A stretch of 64,000 bases of DNA from Terebella lapidaria (lineage: Eukaryota > Annelida > Polychaeta > Terebellida > Terebellidae), in assembly GCA_949152475.1 (NCBI GenBank), contig OX424566.1, positions 30,976,423-31,040,422 on the forward strand. Direction: 5' to 3'. The notes under the pieces are model-generated. The model did not search any database and had not been told where the DNA came from. It saw only the letters and a list, made by a program, of their open reading frames with translations. The position numbers were made by a program, and so were the translations under genes. Of the stretch, positions 8,213 to 19,034 are shown one piece after another (the first letter of the stretch is position 1; each line of letters opens with the position of its first letter).

Positions 8213-10442
8213 ATGAGTGAGAAAGATAATGGGAGGGAAAAGGGAGGAAACGTTGCGGACCGGACCCGGTCCCGCGACGGCCGGGAGCCGCTCCAGGGTG
8301 GCTCCGGCGATGGTGCGGAGCGCGCGGAGCCCTCCGCAGACAGTACCCAGTCTGCGGAGTCGACTCCGGCGTCCGCGGCTCCGTCTCCGGACGTGGAGCC
8401 GAGCCCTGCGGGGCTGCAACATGTGTTGCCATCGAGGCCTAGTCTTGATGTGTTAGGTGCGGTTGACGGAGCTGGCAACGGCTCTACACCGCGCCTGCCC
8501 TTGTCCGGACAACGTTCGTGGCAGGCGGCGCTCTTCCAGGGGACGTCTCCAGACGTCCGGAGATCCAGACATTCGGAGATCCGGAGGTCCGGACATCCGG
8601 AATAGAGTGCCAACTGCTGCAATCAACTCCGGATCTGCGGACCAACTCCTCCGGTTACCTAACCCGGCTGGGTGGACCCCCTCGAGGGTCTCCGGCCCGG
8701 ATACCGGACGGTCCGCACTGGGCGAGATGGACCAGCTCACCAACACACTGAGTGCGCTGGCTCCTCTAGGGCGCTACGGCCGCGCCCGGTCGCCCCAACA
8801 GGGACGATCAGATCGGCGGATCCGCTCACCCTCTCCGCGGCCACGGAGCCCTTCGGGGCCCATGTCGGAGAGGGAGCAGCGGCTGATAAACATGGCGCTT
8901 GACCAGTACAAGTGCAATCAGCCAGTTCCGAGCGTGGATCCGACGATCCCTTACAGTCCGGGGATGACTGGGCCTATGGCTCCTCCCCAAATCCTGCCAA
9001 GTCCGCAGGCGCCAGTGGTCTCAGCAATGGGATCCGCGCCTGCTCCGCGGCTTGGAGGCACCACGCTGGCTACCGCTCCGACCGTTCCTGCGGCCGGAGT
9101 TAACGCCGCGTGGTCAACTTACCCTGGTGCGCCAAGTGTGTTGGGCGGGCAGTGGCAACCGGCGGCTCCGGCCCCGAGCTATGCTAGCTTTGCCGCCCCA
9201 TCTGGAGCCTACCCCGTAGGTTCGATGAGAGCCCTGCCCGCACCTAGCCAGGGTGGGCTACAAGCGGGAATGTACCCGGCGGCGAGCGTGAGCTTTCCTG
9301 CTCCTATGTCCGCGGCGACGATGTCTGCTCCAGCAGACTCCGCCGCAGGTGCGGGTAGCTCGCGGAACTTGCCGCTGTACACGGACGACCCCGGAGCCGG
9401 GACCGCACGTCGGGCGCGTAACAAACGCGATGACGGGCCCGACCACTCTTCGTGGCGGAAACGGTTCAACGGGGATAACGCCGACTTGGAGGACTACTTA
9501 CTCCAGGTGTGGCGTACCGCCGTGTACGAAGGATGGTCCCAGCATGAAGCTGGACACGTCCTCGCGGGGAGCTTGGAAGGAAAAGCTCTCCGCGTGATGC
9601 CGTGTCTGCCGGTGGGAACAGTGACGTTCGGCGAGGTTGCTCGTCAACTTCGCCTGCTGTTCACGCCGACGACCAATCGGCGGCAGTCTGAACGAGAGTT
9701 CAAGGCGCGTACCCGCCTACCGACTGAGTCCGTGACAGAGTATGCGTTTAACCTGCGCATACTCGGCCGGAGAGCTTATCCGGACCTGGACTCCAGACGG
9801 TTCGAAACGATGCTGATCGATCAGTTCATCGATGGCCAGCCTTACCACTTAGCATACGGGCTGGCCACCCATGAAAAGCGATCGATGGAGGAGGCAATAG
9901 ACTCCGCGCTTGCGCTCGAGGTAGCTGTCCGCCCTAGACAGTTGCCTCCGGCCCCGGCTCCGGCCTCGGCTGTTCCCGCACAGGCGCCGACCCCTCCTCC
10001 GGCCAAAGCATCGCAGGTAACCCCGTGGCAGGACCCGGTCGTCCGGGAACCCACCAGGGAACCTACCCCGCAGTGGGTTAGTGCGTCGGCACCCTTCACA
10101 GGGACGCCCGCACATGCGGCACCAGTCGCCGCGCCGTACTCGTCCTCGGACGAGTGCGACATGGAGGAATACGATTTCGGCGCCGCGCAGATGATTGCGC
10201 ACTGCGTCGGGATCGAAGCTCCGGGACCCGCAGAGTGTTGCGCGTTCACCTCCGGACCAGCCCAGAACCGTCCCTGTTACTTCTGCAGAAAGCAGGGGCA
10301 CTTTTGGCTGAAGTGTCCGGAGTTGTTGGAACGCCTGCGGTCGCGCGGATACCAGGGAGCCCTCCCTGGCCCGCAACGGAGGAATTCCTTCCGGTCTGGT
10401 CCTCCGGGACAGCAAGGTCGGAACCCGCGGCAGGGAAACTAG
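8213..10442 (+). CDS. gag: Gag region with CCHC zinc knuckle
   Basis: The ATG at 8213 (context AAAATGAG) is the first after the primer-binding site, and the longest open stretch in the region is 8457-10442 (661 aa). The middle, about 9440-9930, has the helical Gag/capsid-type segment with sequences such as ESVTEYAFNLRILGRRAYP, as in Ty3/gypsy Gag proteins. Near the C-terminus is a nucleocapsid knuckle CYFCRKQGHFWLKC (C-x2-C-x4-H-x4-C, about 10275-10316). The N-terminal part is Pro/Ala/Ser-rich with many TCCGGA words. The following protease frame overlaps its end by 289 nt in another frame, as in families that use programmed frameshifting. In life Gag would form the virus-like particle. Part of a fossil element. 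Confidence 0.85.
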
Positions 10443-11431
10443 ATCCGGACGTGGTGGCGACCAACACTACGTCCGGGGATAGTTGTTCCGTGGCAAAAGA
10501 TGCCGCCCCACCCGCTGATGAGCAGGACGAACCCCAAGTTGATATGACTTCTCCGGAAGTAGTCCTTGGAGATCAGTCTAGCTCCTCCGCGGCTGAGGCG
10601 GATGGTGAGGACTCCGTAGATGAGCCCAGCGCGTGCGAACGGTATCGCCTTACCTGCGCACTGGTGAGGGACCCCCGCTGGTACCTGCCCCTGTCCTTCG
10701 GACGGGAGCCGGTCCGGTTCCTCGTGGACTCTGGCTCGGAGGTGACCCTCGTTGCCGCAGGAACGTTTAAGAAAGAGCCCGCGCTCCGCAACCTAGAGTT
10801 GCGGGATCCCGGACCTTACAAGCTCTACGGAGCGGGTAATGACCGCATCCGCATCCATGGCATCATCGATCTGCCTATTACCCTTGGGGACAAGGTGTAC
10901 CTAACAGAGGCAATCGTTGCGGATGTTGGAGCGGCCGGGATTATTGGGATGAATTTTCTCCGGACCCACCGGGTGACCGCCAATTTCAATGCTGGCGAAT
11001 TCCGGATGGGAGAGGACACACATTTCCTCTTCCGCACGGGTCCGGCGCATTCATTTCAATTGCGGGCGGCGCGCACTACGGTTGTGCCGCCAATGAGCGA
11101 GATGATCATTGAGGCGAGGCCGCGTCGTCCCCGCATGCCCCTCGATGGTCGTCCGTGCATAGTGCAACCGGTGAGCAGTTTCGCCAAGGGAACTGGACTC
11201 GTGTTGGGTGGGGCTCTGGTCAAGTCCGACGCCCGCTCGATGCCCATCCTTGTGGTGAATCCTACGGATGCTCCCGTTGTACTGCGGCGCGGCTGCGTGG
11301 CAGCTACTGCTACGCCCGCGTCGTCGAGTCGTGTCCTCCCCGACGATCCTGTCTGCCGCGCTGCGTGCGCGGCGGCGGCCGCCGGAGATGACCCGTTCAC
11401 CCTGCCGGACCATTTGGAATCACCCTGCTAG
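10154..11431 (+). CDS. pro: Retropepsin (aspartic protease) region
   Basis: The catalytic motif LVDSGSEVTLV is encoded at about 10721-10753, with the typical D-S-G triad member. A second core strand, IIGMNFLRTHRV, lies about 70 residues later, as in Ty3/gypsy retropepsins. Downstream is a conserved Pol linker-like domain (PILVVNPTDAPVVLRRGC) that recurs in the other LTR family at about 37990-38120. The early part of the frame overlaps gag and is mostly uninformative, so the functional start is not fixed. In the family, this enzyme cleaves the polyprotein during particle maturation. Confidence 0.8.
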   Translation: MRHGGIRFRRRADDCALRRDRSSGTRRVLRVHLRTSPEPSLLLLQKAGALLAEVSGVVGTPAVARIPGSPPWPATEEFLPVWSSGTARSEPAAGKLDPDVVATNTTSGDSCSVAKDAAPPADEQDEPQVDMTSPEVVLGDQSSSSAAEADGEDSVDEPSACERYRLTCALVRDPRWYLPLSFGREPVRFLVDSGSEVTLVAAGTFKKEPALRNLELRDPGPYKLYGAGNDRIRIHGIIDLPITLGDKVYLTEAIVADVGAAGIIGMNFLRTHRVTANFNAGEFRMGEDTHFLFRTGPAHSFQLRAARTTVVPPMSEMIIEARPRRPRMPLDGRPCIVQPVSSFAKGTGLVLGGALVKSDARSMPILVVNPTDAPVVLRRGCVAATATPASSSRVLPDDPVCRAACAAAAAGDDPFTLPDHLESPC

Positions 11432-12198
11432 ACGGGCAAGAGCGGGTAGTAGCTTATGCGAGTGTGGCCTTGAGCCGCTCTCAAATGAACTACTGTACCA
11501 CTCATCGCGAGTTGCTCGCGGTGGTTACGATGACCAAGCGCTTCCGGCACTATTTGTTGGGACGCCATTTCCGCTTGCGGACTGATCATAGTTCGCTGAG
11601 ATGGCTCCTCAACTATAGTGAGGCCGATGGCTTGGTGGCGCGGTGGCTCGTCAAACTCCAGGAGTATGACATGCAGATAGAGCATCGCGCTGGTAAGTTG
11701 CACGGCAACGCGGACGGCCTGTCCCGTTGTCATAAGTGCAAGAATCCGGGTTGTGCAGGGATGGCGCCATTCCAGCAAGCCGCAGATTCGTCCTCAGACT
11801 CGGAATTGGACGTTCCGGGGAGACCGCAGGCCGCCGCCCCCTCTAACAACACGGCGGCCGGAGCGTTTAGGGCTAATCTCCGCGCGCGGACCCGCCGTTA
11901 TCGGCGAGGGCGTCCCGCATACGAAGCGGAGGTGCGGCTCAGCTCCAGCGAGTCCTCCTCGAGTCCGGCGGTGTACTCCTCGTGGGTACCCTCGTCCTCT
12001 GGAGAGTCTGAGTATGAGCGGTCCTTGCCCCCTGTGGTGATGGCCGCTGCGGCGCAGCCGGACGCGACGGATGAGGAGCCTAATTACTTGGGTGGCTACT
12101 CTCCGGCGCAGATAGCTGCGACGCAAAGAGCTGACAGAGCTCTGGCACCGGTAATTACAGCCCTTGAGGCCGGCCAGAAGCCCTCGAAGGATGAGTGA
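11416..12198 (+). CDS. RNase H region and linker
   Basis: Residues encoded from about 11452 read YASVALSRSQMNYCTTHREL, then RTDHSSLRWLL and HGNADGLSR. These are the hallmark RNase H and tether motifs of Ty3/gypsy Pol proteins. The remainder (about 11740-12198) is a Ser/Ala-rich linker with YLGGYSPAQIAATQ, leading into the integrase zinc-binding region. The enzyme would degrade the RNA of the RNA-DNA hybrid. Part of a fossil element in which no reverse transcriptase core was recognised. Confidence 0.85.
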   Translation, partial: GITLLDGQERVVAYASVALSRSQMNYCTTHRELLAVVTMTKRFRHYLLGRHFRLRTDHSSLRWLLNYSEADGLVARWLVKLQEYDMQIEHRAGKLHGNADGLSRCHKCKNPGCAGMAPFQQAADSSSDSELDVPGRPQAAAPSNNTAAGAFRANLRARTRRYRRGRPAYEAEVRLSSSESSSSPAVYSSWVPSSSGESEYERSLPPVVMAAAAQPDATDEEPNYLGGYSPAQIAATQRADRALAPVITALEAGQKPSKDE

Positions 12199-12219
12199 AA
12201 GACCTACAGGGAGGAGACC

Positions 12220-13662
12220 TTGTCTCTAGTATCTCAGTGGGAACGACTCTCCTTGAGGGATGGCCTCTTATACCGGCGCTATGAGCCACCGACCCCACTG
12301 CCTCCAATATGGCAGTTGGTGCTTCCGGCGGAGCTGCGGAAAGAAGTACTCCACCAGTTGCATGACCTCCGGGTGACCGGTCACTTGGGAATCCGGAGGA
12401 CCGTCCATAGGCTACAACAGCGCTTTCATTGGCCTGGTAGCAGCTTGGACGTGCAACGGTGGTGCGCAGCCTGCCCTCGGTGTCAAGCTCGCAAAGGAGT
12501 TCCGACTCCTGGCCGCCACCCCTTAACCATGGTTAAGGCGGGCGCGCCGTTTGATCGGATAGCTTTGGATATACTGGATACCCACCGGGTCACCCCGCGC
12601 GGTTTCCGGTACATCCTGGTGATTTCCGACTATTTTACCAAGTATACCGACGCCTACCCACTGCGCCGCCAGACTGCGAACGAGGTAGCTCGGTTATTGG
12701 TGAATAGATGGGTGGTGTACCATGGGGTACCTAAACAGGTACATTCGGATCAGGGCACGCAATTTGAGAGCAACCTGTTCCGAAACCTAGCACAGATGCT
12801 AGGCAGTACCAAGGTGCGGACCACCCCCTACAGGCCCCAGTCTGATGGCCAGGTCGAACGCTTTAATCGATCGGTCCTCAATATGCTGGCGGCCTTTGTG
12901 AACGATCGTGCGAATGATTGGGATGACCACCTCCCGTATGTCTTAATGGCGTACAGGTCGTCGGTCCACTCTTCGACCGGAGTTACTCCGCACGCGATGT
13001 TGTACGGCCGGGAGTTAAATTTGCCCGTGGATATTATGTATCCAACTGCGGCAGAGACCGGCGCAGTACCCCAGTGCGGTCCGGAGTACGTGGAGTGGAT
13101 TCGCCGCGCCCTGGCGAACGCCCATGATTTCGCGCGCGCGCGCCTGGACAAGTCTGCCCTCCGGCAGAAGCGAGGCTATGACGCCCATGCTAAGGGTAGG
13201 CCAGCTTTTGCAGAAGGCGACAAGGTGCGCTACTATTATCCGCCGCTTAAGCAAGGCAATAAATTTGCTAAGCCGTGGATAGGCCCGTTTACAGTACTGA
13301 AACAGGTGACAGATGTGGACTACCGGATCCGGAGGGATTCCGATCCGGACAGGGTTCTGGTTGTCCATATCGATAATCTGAAGAAGTACGAGGGCCCGCT
13401 GGTCATGGATCCGCTAATTCAAGATGCGGAACCGGATGATGCTCCCGTATGGGATCCGTCCGGTCAGCATCCGCGGACTCCGGACGAGCGTGTGCGCCGT
13501 ATGGTGGGCCTCCCGGACCTCTCTGACCCGTCAGATGATGGACTGGGTGGCTATCAGCCAGATGACGGCGATCCGCAGGTACCCCCACTCCCTCCAGTAC
13601 CTGCGGATGACGGGCGGCCACGCCGGAAACCACGTGCGCCAGCCCGGTATGGGTGGGAATAA
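12220..13662 (+). CDS. int: Integrase with HHCC, DDE core and GPF module
   Basis: An HHCC zinc-binding domain reads HQLHDLRVTGHLG ... CAACPRCQARKG (about residues 46-95). The DDE core follows with LDILDTHRV, HSDQGTQFESN and SDGQVERFNRS, giving the two Asp and one Glu. A C-terminal GPF/Y-type module KPWIGPFTVLKQV and an Arg/Pro tail ending RKPRAPARYGW are typical of Ty3/gypsy integrases. At 480 aa this stretch looks whole on its own. The enzyme joins element DNA to the chromosome; the 5-bp GGAAT target duplication at the element's ends fits this family. Confidence 0.93.
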   Translation: MSLVSQWERLSLRDGLLYRRYEPPTPLPPIWQLVLPAELRKEVLHQLHDLRVTGHLGIRRTVHRLQQRFHWPGSSLDVQRWCAACPRCQARKGVPTPGRHPLTMVKAGAPFDRIALDILDTHRVTPRGFRYILVISDYFTKYTDAYPLRRQTANEVARLLVNRWVVYHGVPKQVHSDQGTQFESNLFRNLAQMLGSTKVRTTPYRPQSDGQVERFNRSVLNMLAAFVNDRANDWDDHLPYVLMAYRSSVHSSTGVTPHAMLYGRELNLPVDIMYPTAAETGAVPQCGPEYVEWIRRALANAHDFARARLDKSALRQKRGYDAHAKGRPAFAEGDKVRYYYPPLKQGNKFAKPWIGPFTVLKQVTDVDYRIRRDSDPDRVLVVHIDNLKKYEGPLVMDPLIQDAEPDDAPVWDPSGQHPRTPDERVRRMVGLPDLSDPSDDGLGGYQPDDGDPQVPPLPPVPADDGRPRRKPRAPARYGWE

Positions 13663-16156
13663 CCTTCCGCCCATGCGGATGCGTCTGCGGTACCCGTCTA
13701 TCATACTACGGACGGGTTTTAGGTCGTTCCGTGAGAGTCCGCACGACTTACCTCCGCGGGTGGCTACTTTGTGGCTATCTTCGGAGTTGAGGTCCGCGGA
13801 GACTTTCATGTTGTAACGCCGCCGCTCCGCATCCGCCCTCCTGTAGTTTCCAGCGCCAGGGATGTGCAGATGGCCTGTCCGCACATTGTGGACGGCTGTC
13901 CAGCGTAATCCGCACAACGGTTGCGCTGGCCGGACGAATTTACTGATCCGGCCGGACGCCCCTGGTCCCGGGACAACCTCTTATATGGCCAGACTGAGGT
14001 TGGGATTTACGTCCGCTGCGGGAGAAGCGCCTTCCCACGGATTTGGGGAGCTGGCTCTGGACGCGGAGATAGTGTCCGCACGTTAGGACTGACGTCCGCG
14101 GTTCGTCCGCGTGACTCGTCCGGCGTCCGCGGCGCTTTAAGATGACGCACTTCGGTGTAGTTATCCCCCGTGAGCCATTACTATAATTACGGTTATAGTA
14201 ATTAAGGTTTCTTACGGCAGGAAACCGACTATCCATTATGATAATGGAGCGGTTGTTAAGTCCGCGTGTGCGGACCAGCCGCGGTAGCGGGTGACGCTCA
14301 TTCTCGTCCGGATCGTACCTTACAATACGCGGTCCGGCCGGAATGACCGGAACCCCGGCCTCCTTCTAAGAAGGGGGTCGTATATTACATGCGCAACACT
14401 TGTGGTGGCTTTTAATTCCAATTTCATATACATTGGATAAGGGCAATACGCCGTACTATGGTAGGCGTCCGGCCTGGACTCCGTCCGCGGGCAGCTCCGG
14501 ACGTCCGCCGGCTATTGCTTTCACCATCTTTGGGCGCCTCTAGATTGGGCGCCGGTATGAAGGGTTCGCCCCCTAACCATTGAGGTTATGGACCATGCCG
14601 GCTCCGCGTCTAATCTATTGGCTCCGCGCTCCGGTAGTCGTTTGTTTGGGCTCTAGGTTGGACCGGGCTTGCTCCGCGGCCGGGCTGTACGTTGGGGTTG
14701 CTAGTGGGCGCGTCATGAACGCCCACAGGGCGCCCAATTGTCTGTCCGCCTGTCATGGGCTTGTCCGATCGCCTTGTAAGCCTACCAGCGGCTATGGGGA
14801 GTGATTTTGTTTATTTTCCATCTCAGTTATTATTTATTGGGAGGATTATAAGCCACAAGTGTGCGGCATGTCTCTGGAGAATTCTGTTCTTGCTCATTTA
14901 CTGATACAAAGTGAGACAAGTATGTGAAATTTCCTTTCCGGTGCAAAAGAGAGTAAGAAATCGGGAGATTTCTGCTTTCGCTAGAGGGGTGTAAGGGATT
15001 GCGCTAATTTTGACAGTGACGGATTGCTGTGATATTTGAAAAGACTGGAGAACGGCAATTTATTGTTGTTTTCGTCTGACATATTCGTACAAGCCACAAG
15101 TTAGTGGTTACTGTCAATCTTGTGCCCAATTTCTACCTTGCTGGGGTGGTTAATTTTACGTCATTTACCGCCGGTGCGGACGCAAAAGCGAATGACTAAT
15201 CTTAACTACTGTAGGATATTTGCAAGGTCCCCCGGGATAGAAATTCATTTTCTACCCGTATACATGGTTTGATTTGGAGTCACCGGAGGGAAATGATTGC
15301 ACCCGCATGAGCTAATAGTGCATGTATTTTGGTTCGGGCGTGTGTCAGTATGACCGGGGACAGAGTTTTGCAGCGACACCGCGTGCATTGCTGCACGTGT
15401 AGTATAGCTGTCATTTGTTACATGTATATATATGTAAAAATGTCGTTCTCGGATTTTTATTAATCTCCAGATGTGTAGCACATGTGTTTTGTGCCACTCG
15501 CATTTCGTCCGCTGATGCCGCGCTGGATCCCGCGGGATCCGCGTGTCCGGTGTTCGAGATGCGGGTGATTTTGCCAGTTGTAAATTCCCCAGGCGGGCCG
15601 TGCTGGAGATGTGCGGGCGGGCGGGCGGCTGCATGTTAGTGCAGACGTCCGTCCATCTGCGTGTCTTTACACAGGCCTGTGCGGGTTGCCCTGCCTCAGA
15701 CCCGTTCTGCGGATCTGAGGAGCCGGCCGGCAGGGCGGTCGGCAACACTTTTTAGAGGTACTATCACTTTTGATCACTCGGTGTGTCGTTTTACAAAATT
15801 TCTAAATTTAAAGTTTAACCTTAAAGACATTCCAAAGACTCGCCACACCGTCCTTTTATAACGGATGACCTTTCAAGGTCATCACACGGTTTTGGACCAC
15901 CTCGGTCAAAATTTTAGCTTGTTTATGAGGGTTTATTCAAAATTGCAAAGCGCGTTATAGTTTACTCCGTAAGTCCGGGGGTAGTTCCCCATTCTTCCAA
16001 AAGGGACTCTTAAAGTCCTAGTGTCTTGCGCCGTGACTTCCGGGTGTTGCCATCTTGCCTTCTTCCGGACCCCGCCATGCGAAGCCTTCGTCGGGTTTTG
16101 GCAGTTTTGGGCGCGGGCGGAACATGTTGGGGACCAACATTGTAAGAAGGGGGTAA
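13663..16156 (+). other. Long 3' noncoding region of the LTR retrotransposon
   Basis: About 2.5 kb between integrase and right LTR has no convincing ORF and no recognisable env. It is GC-rich to about 14,800 and then closer to host composition. It holds a cluster of three stem-loops at 14178-14247 and ends with the purine tract AGAAGGGGGTAA (about 16145-16156), directly before the right LTR. Confidence 0.75.
14178..14247 (+). other. Three consecutive stem-loops
   Basis: TTACTATAA pairs with TTATAGTAA (14178-14201, loop of 6), GGTTTC with GAAACC (14206-14226, loop of 9) and CCATTAT with ATAATGG (14233-14247, loop of 1). All stems are perfect. This suggests a structured RNA module in the element transcript; its function is unknown. 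Confidence 0.6.
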
Positions 16157-16966
16157 TGTGGCGATTTTGCCCTAAGCACGCGGCAGGTGATTGTAAACAT
16201 AAATGCCATTTATGTGGCCTTTTCGTACTTGGCCTTGTTTTGACACGCTCCGTTCGAGCGTGCGTTGCCACGGCGACGTATTGTAATTTACGCTCCAGTA
16301 AACTATAACAATGGATCGATTAGACCTCGCGTGCGCCCTACAGCTTGTGGTGTATTATATATACACTGGAAGCGACTCGATCGAGGAGATTGTCCGAGAG
16401 AGAGTGAATAGGACGCACGCAAGGCTCGCCATGAGCTTTGCGTTCCCTGGTCAGGAGTAGTGGGCTCTTAGAGCCCTGGGGACGATTTCCATGGGGAGGC
16501 CCGGGCTGGGAGAGACAAGTTGCTGACTCGGGGGCGTAAGCCCTGTGGATCGCCAGTTCTCTCCCTTCCCGGGACGTGTGACACAGGCTCTGGCAGACCG
16601 TCGGGCTGGCTCAGAGTTCTATCTCTGTGACAGTGCCTTCGGCGAGACCGGCCAGCAACATGCCCACGTGTACGTGCTCCGTGGAGCCGCTCCATGGCTC
16701 CTCGGACTCTACACACGGCTACATTACCATAACGAATGTATAATGTGCATGTTGTAGATAAGGTGATGATGATGATATGTGTTATGTTGTGATGTATGAC
16801 GGCCGGACCCGTTCCGGATATGCGGGGCCCGTTCCGGATGTGCGGGACCCGTTCCGGATGTGCGGAACCCGCTCCGCATGTTCTGGATCCGATCCGGAGG
16901 TGCTGTTACCTGGTTGTAGTTGTTACCGTAGAGAGCGGCGCCCTGTAGCGGGCACCGAACTTTACA
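16157..16966 (+). repeat. Right LTR, 810 bp
   Basis: It matches the left LTR except for two substitutions and one fewer 21-bp unit. The 49-aa small ORF recurs at 16311-16460. The target duplication GGAAT follows at 16967-16971. Confidence 0.95.
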
Positions 16967-17553
16967 GGAATATCTGCATATGATATCATGATATTTAACA
17001 TATCTGCCTACTGGGCTAATGAAAAGACCAGTTTAAAATATAAAGGATTTTCTGAAGGCTTCGCAAACCCAACACCTTGGCATATAAAATAAGTCAAATT
17101 ATGGTAAATGTAGCGGTAGCATCGCAGACGAATCGTTGTGTTCGCTTCATAAGACCGAGGAATGCCACACGGCACACGCAAGCTTACATGGATGCTGCAC
17201 AGGAGATTGTGTGCTCCAAAATACGCGTCATTGCGGTAAAATTTGCTTTTGCATTCTGGGAACGTCAATTTCCATCGGCTCCGCCATTTTGACGTTTTCC
17301 AAACAATCTCAGCATTTTGCGTAATTTTCTCAAACCTAACACATCGATTTATGCATTATACATGTGTGGAATATTCAAAGTTTACCATCAATTCGAAAGA
17401 TTTCATGTCAAGGACGAAGAAAATTCTCATTTGAAGTAGGTTTCTAAACGTTTACATGCCAAAATGGGCGTCGATAGGTTGGCATGAAACCTCCATGAAA
17501 AAGTCAGCACATAGACATGTAGAGGGTTGGGGGCCTCGCCCCCAACGCTCTAA

Positions 17554-17590
17554 TGTCAAAAACTGTGTAAACAAGTTAGAAAAATCAGAG
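17554..17590 (-). mobile_element. Right terminus of palindromic MITE copy 1
   Basis: TGTCAAAAACTGTGTAAAC and AAAAATCAGAG are the missing end of the MITE that begins at 6407. It is separated from it by the Helitron insertion. Confidence 0.75.
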
Positions 17591-18156
17591 TTATAGTATT
17601 TATATCATATTATTCTACATCTGAATGTGTTTTCTTTACCATTCTCTCATAAGTTAGTTATAACTCTATTAGAGTGGCCGGTTTACATTGTCAAACGTTT
17701 TTTTACGTGTATATTCAATCAATGTGAACTGGGTGAGACCCTAATAAATATACAATACAATATTTTTTTATAACCAAGCAATTGATTATTCTGGATAAAA
17801 AAAAATCCCGACAAATATAATTTCAGTATTGGCAATTGTATTACTAGTATGTACATGTCTAAGCAATTTCAATACAAATATGCGTCGACTAACCTACAAA
17901 ACTCTGTGAGCAAAAATCTTTGGAGGTTTCGGTAAACTTGACATATGATACTGTTTACACAAGTGCGCGGAAGTGGACACGGCCCGTGGCTCTAGGCCTA
18001 CGTGTATTTGCACTGCAACAAGCAGCGGATAGCCGTCATGCATGAAAGCCTGCCACTTGCCCATATGACAAACAATGTAGGCGCCAAATAGCGAACTAAC
18101 GTGTTATTCGGGCAAACATCATTCCGACAACGGCGGGCTTTGAGATAGGGTGCATA
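17591..18156. other. AT-rich stretch, nothing recognised
   Basis: No ORF, repeat or RNA gene that I can support. Confidence 0.6.
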
Positions 18157-18464
18157 CAAGACATCTGTAAATGTGGAGTGCATGTGCGCTGCTCGCGTGC
18201 GGTGTGGGCTCGCTGAGGGGTCGTGTCAAAAGTCACCAACGATAAACCGAGAGAAAGCAATGCAGGCCTTCAGTCACATGTTTGTGTGGGGCGCCCTCGC
18301 GTTCGACGAGTCAATTGGTCAGTTGTCTCTAAAATCTTCCATATCCATTGTCTTTCATATCTTTAGATCAGATCATTAGATCGAGACACATATATATAGT
18401 ATATCATATGAAATGTGATTAATAATAAATACATTCACCTTACATCAATTAGTGTGGATGTATG

Positions 18465-19034
18465 TATACTTTGATTTTTCTAACTCGTTTACACAGTTTT
18501 TCGTTGATATTTTTGCGATGCTAAATGCTATCGTTCTATAACTTGACATATTTCACCTGAGAGTCAAACGGCAATCATTTACCGAATTTCAGACTTCTAT
18601 CACGAAAATTGAAAAAGTTGGCAATCTATCCCAATGTTAAATTCAGCCCTGTCATTTGATTTCTGGGTCGCACACAATTTCGTGCATTTGCTCGGTTTGT
18701 AGTAGTGCAGTCTTTCAAAATCAACATGTTTGTGTAGAATACACCCCAATGTGTCATCTGGTCTAAAATTACAACAATACTTCGAATCCTGGTGGATGTA
18801 AACAGGATCAAACCCTCGAATAAGCTCAGATTCTCGGGATCCCGTTTTTGGGTGAAATTTAACATTGTGGTAGATTGCCAACTTCTTCAATTATTGCGAT
18901 AGAAGTCTGAAATTTGGTAGAAAATTGCCGTTTGTCTCCAAGGTGAAGTATGCCAAGTTATAGAACGACACCATTTAGCATCGCAAAGATATCGGCAAAA
19001 ACCGGTGTAAACAAGTTAGAACAATAAGAGTATA
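18465..19034 (+). mobile_element. Palindromic MITE, copy 2
   Basis: Begins TATACTTTGATTTTTC and ends AATAAGAGTATA, with arms of about 190 bp. It is inserted in the left arm of the 4-kb inverted repeat; the corresponding place in the right arm (about 21335, GTGTGGATAATTAG then ACATGTATCGCCG in reverse complement) lacks it. Confidence 0.85.

Larger units (their letters stand above)
7268..16966 (+). mobile_element. Ty3/gypsy-type LTR retrotransposon with intact ends
   Basis: Direct LTRs at 7268-8098 and 16157-16966 both begin TGTGGCG and end TTTACA. They are bounded by 5-bp target duplications GGAAT at 7263-7267 and 16967-16971. A primer-binding site follows the left LTR and a purine tract precedes the right one. 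Parts seen in order are Gag with a zinc knuckle, retropepsin, RNase H, integrase and a 2.5-kb 3' noncoding region. A reverse transcriptase core was not recognised, so the element is a broken, non-autonomous copy with about one or two breaks. The LTRs differ by two substitutions and one 21-bp repeat unit, so the insertion is very recent. GC content is far above the flanks. Confidence 0.95.
6939..17553 (+). mobile_element. Non-autonomous Helitron, itself split by an LTR retrotransposon
   Basis: The left end is TCGAACAAG, preceded by A (6938). The right end is CTAA (17550-17553), preceded by the hairpin TTGGGGGCCTCGCCCCCAA (within 17526-17546) and followed by T. These are the Helitron rules: TC start, hairpin then CTRR end, insertion between A and T with no target duplication. 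The two sides of the host MITE match across the junction, which supports the ends. The element's own DNA is 6939-7267 plus 16972-17553, about 910 bp, with a C17 run at 7035-7051 and no transposase. The rest is the LTR element at 7268-16966. Confidence 0.7.

Noticed and set aside
16021-16308. 95-aa ORF crossing into the right LTR
   Set aside because: Spans noncoding 3' region and LTR start without domain features; the purine tract lies inside it.
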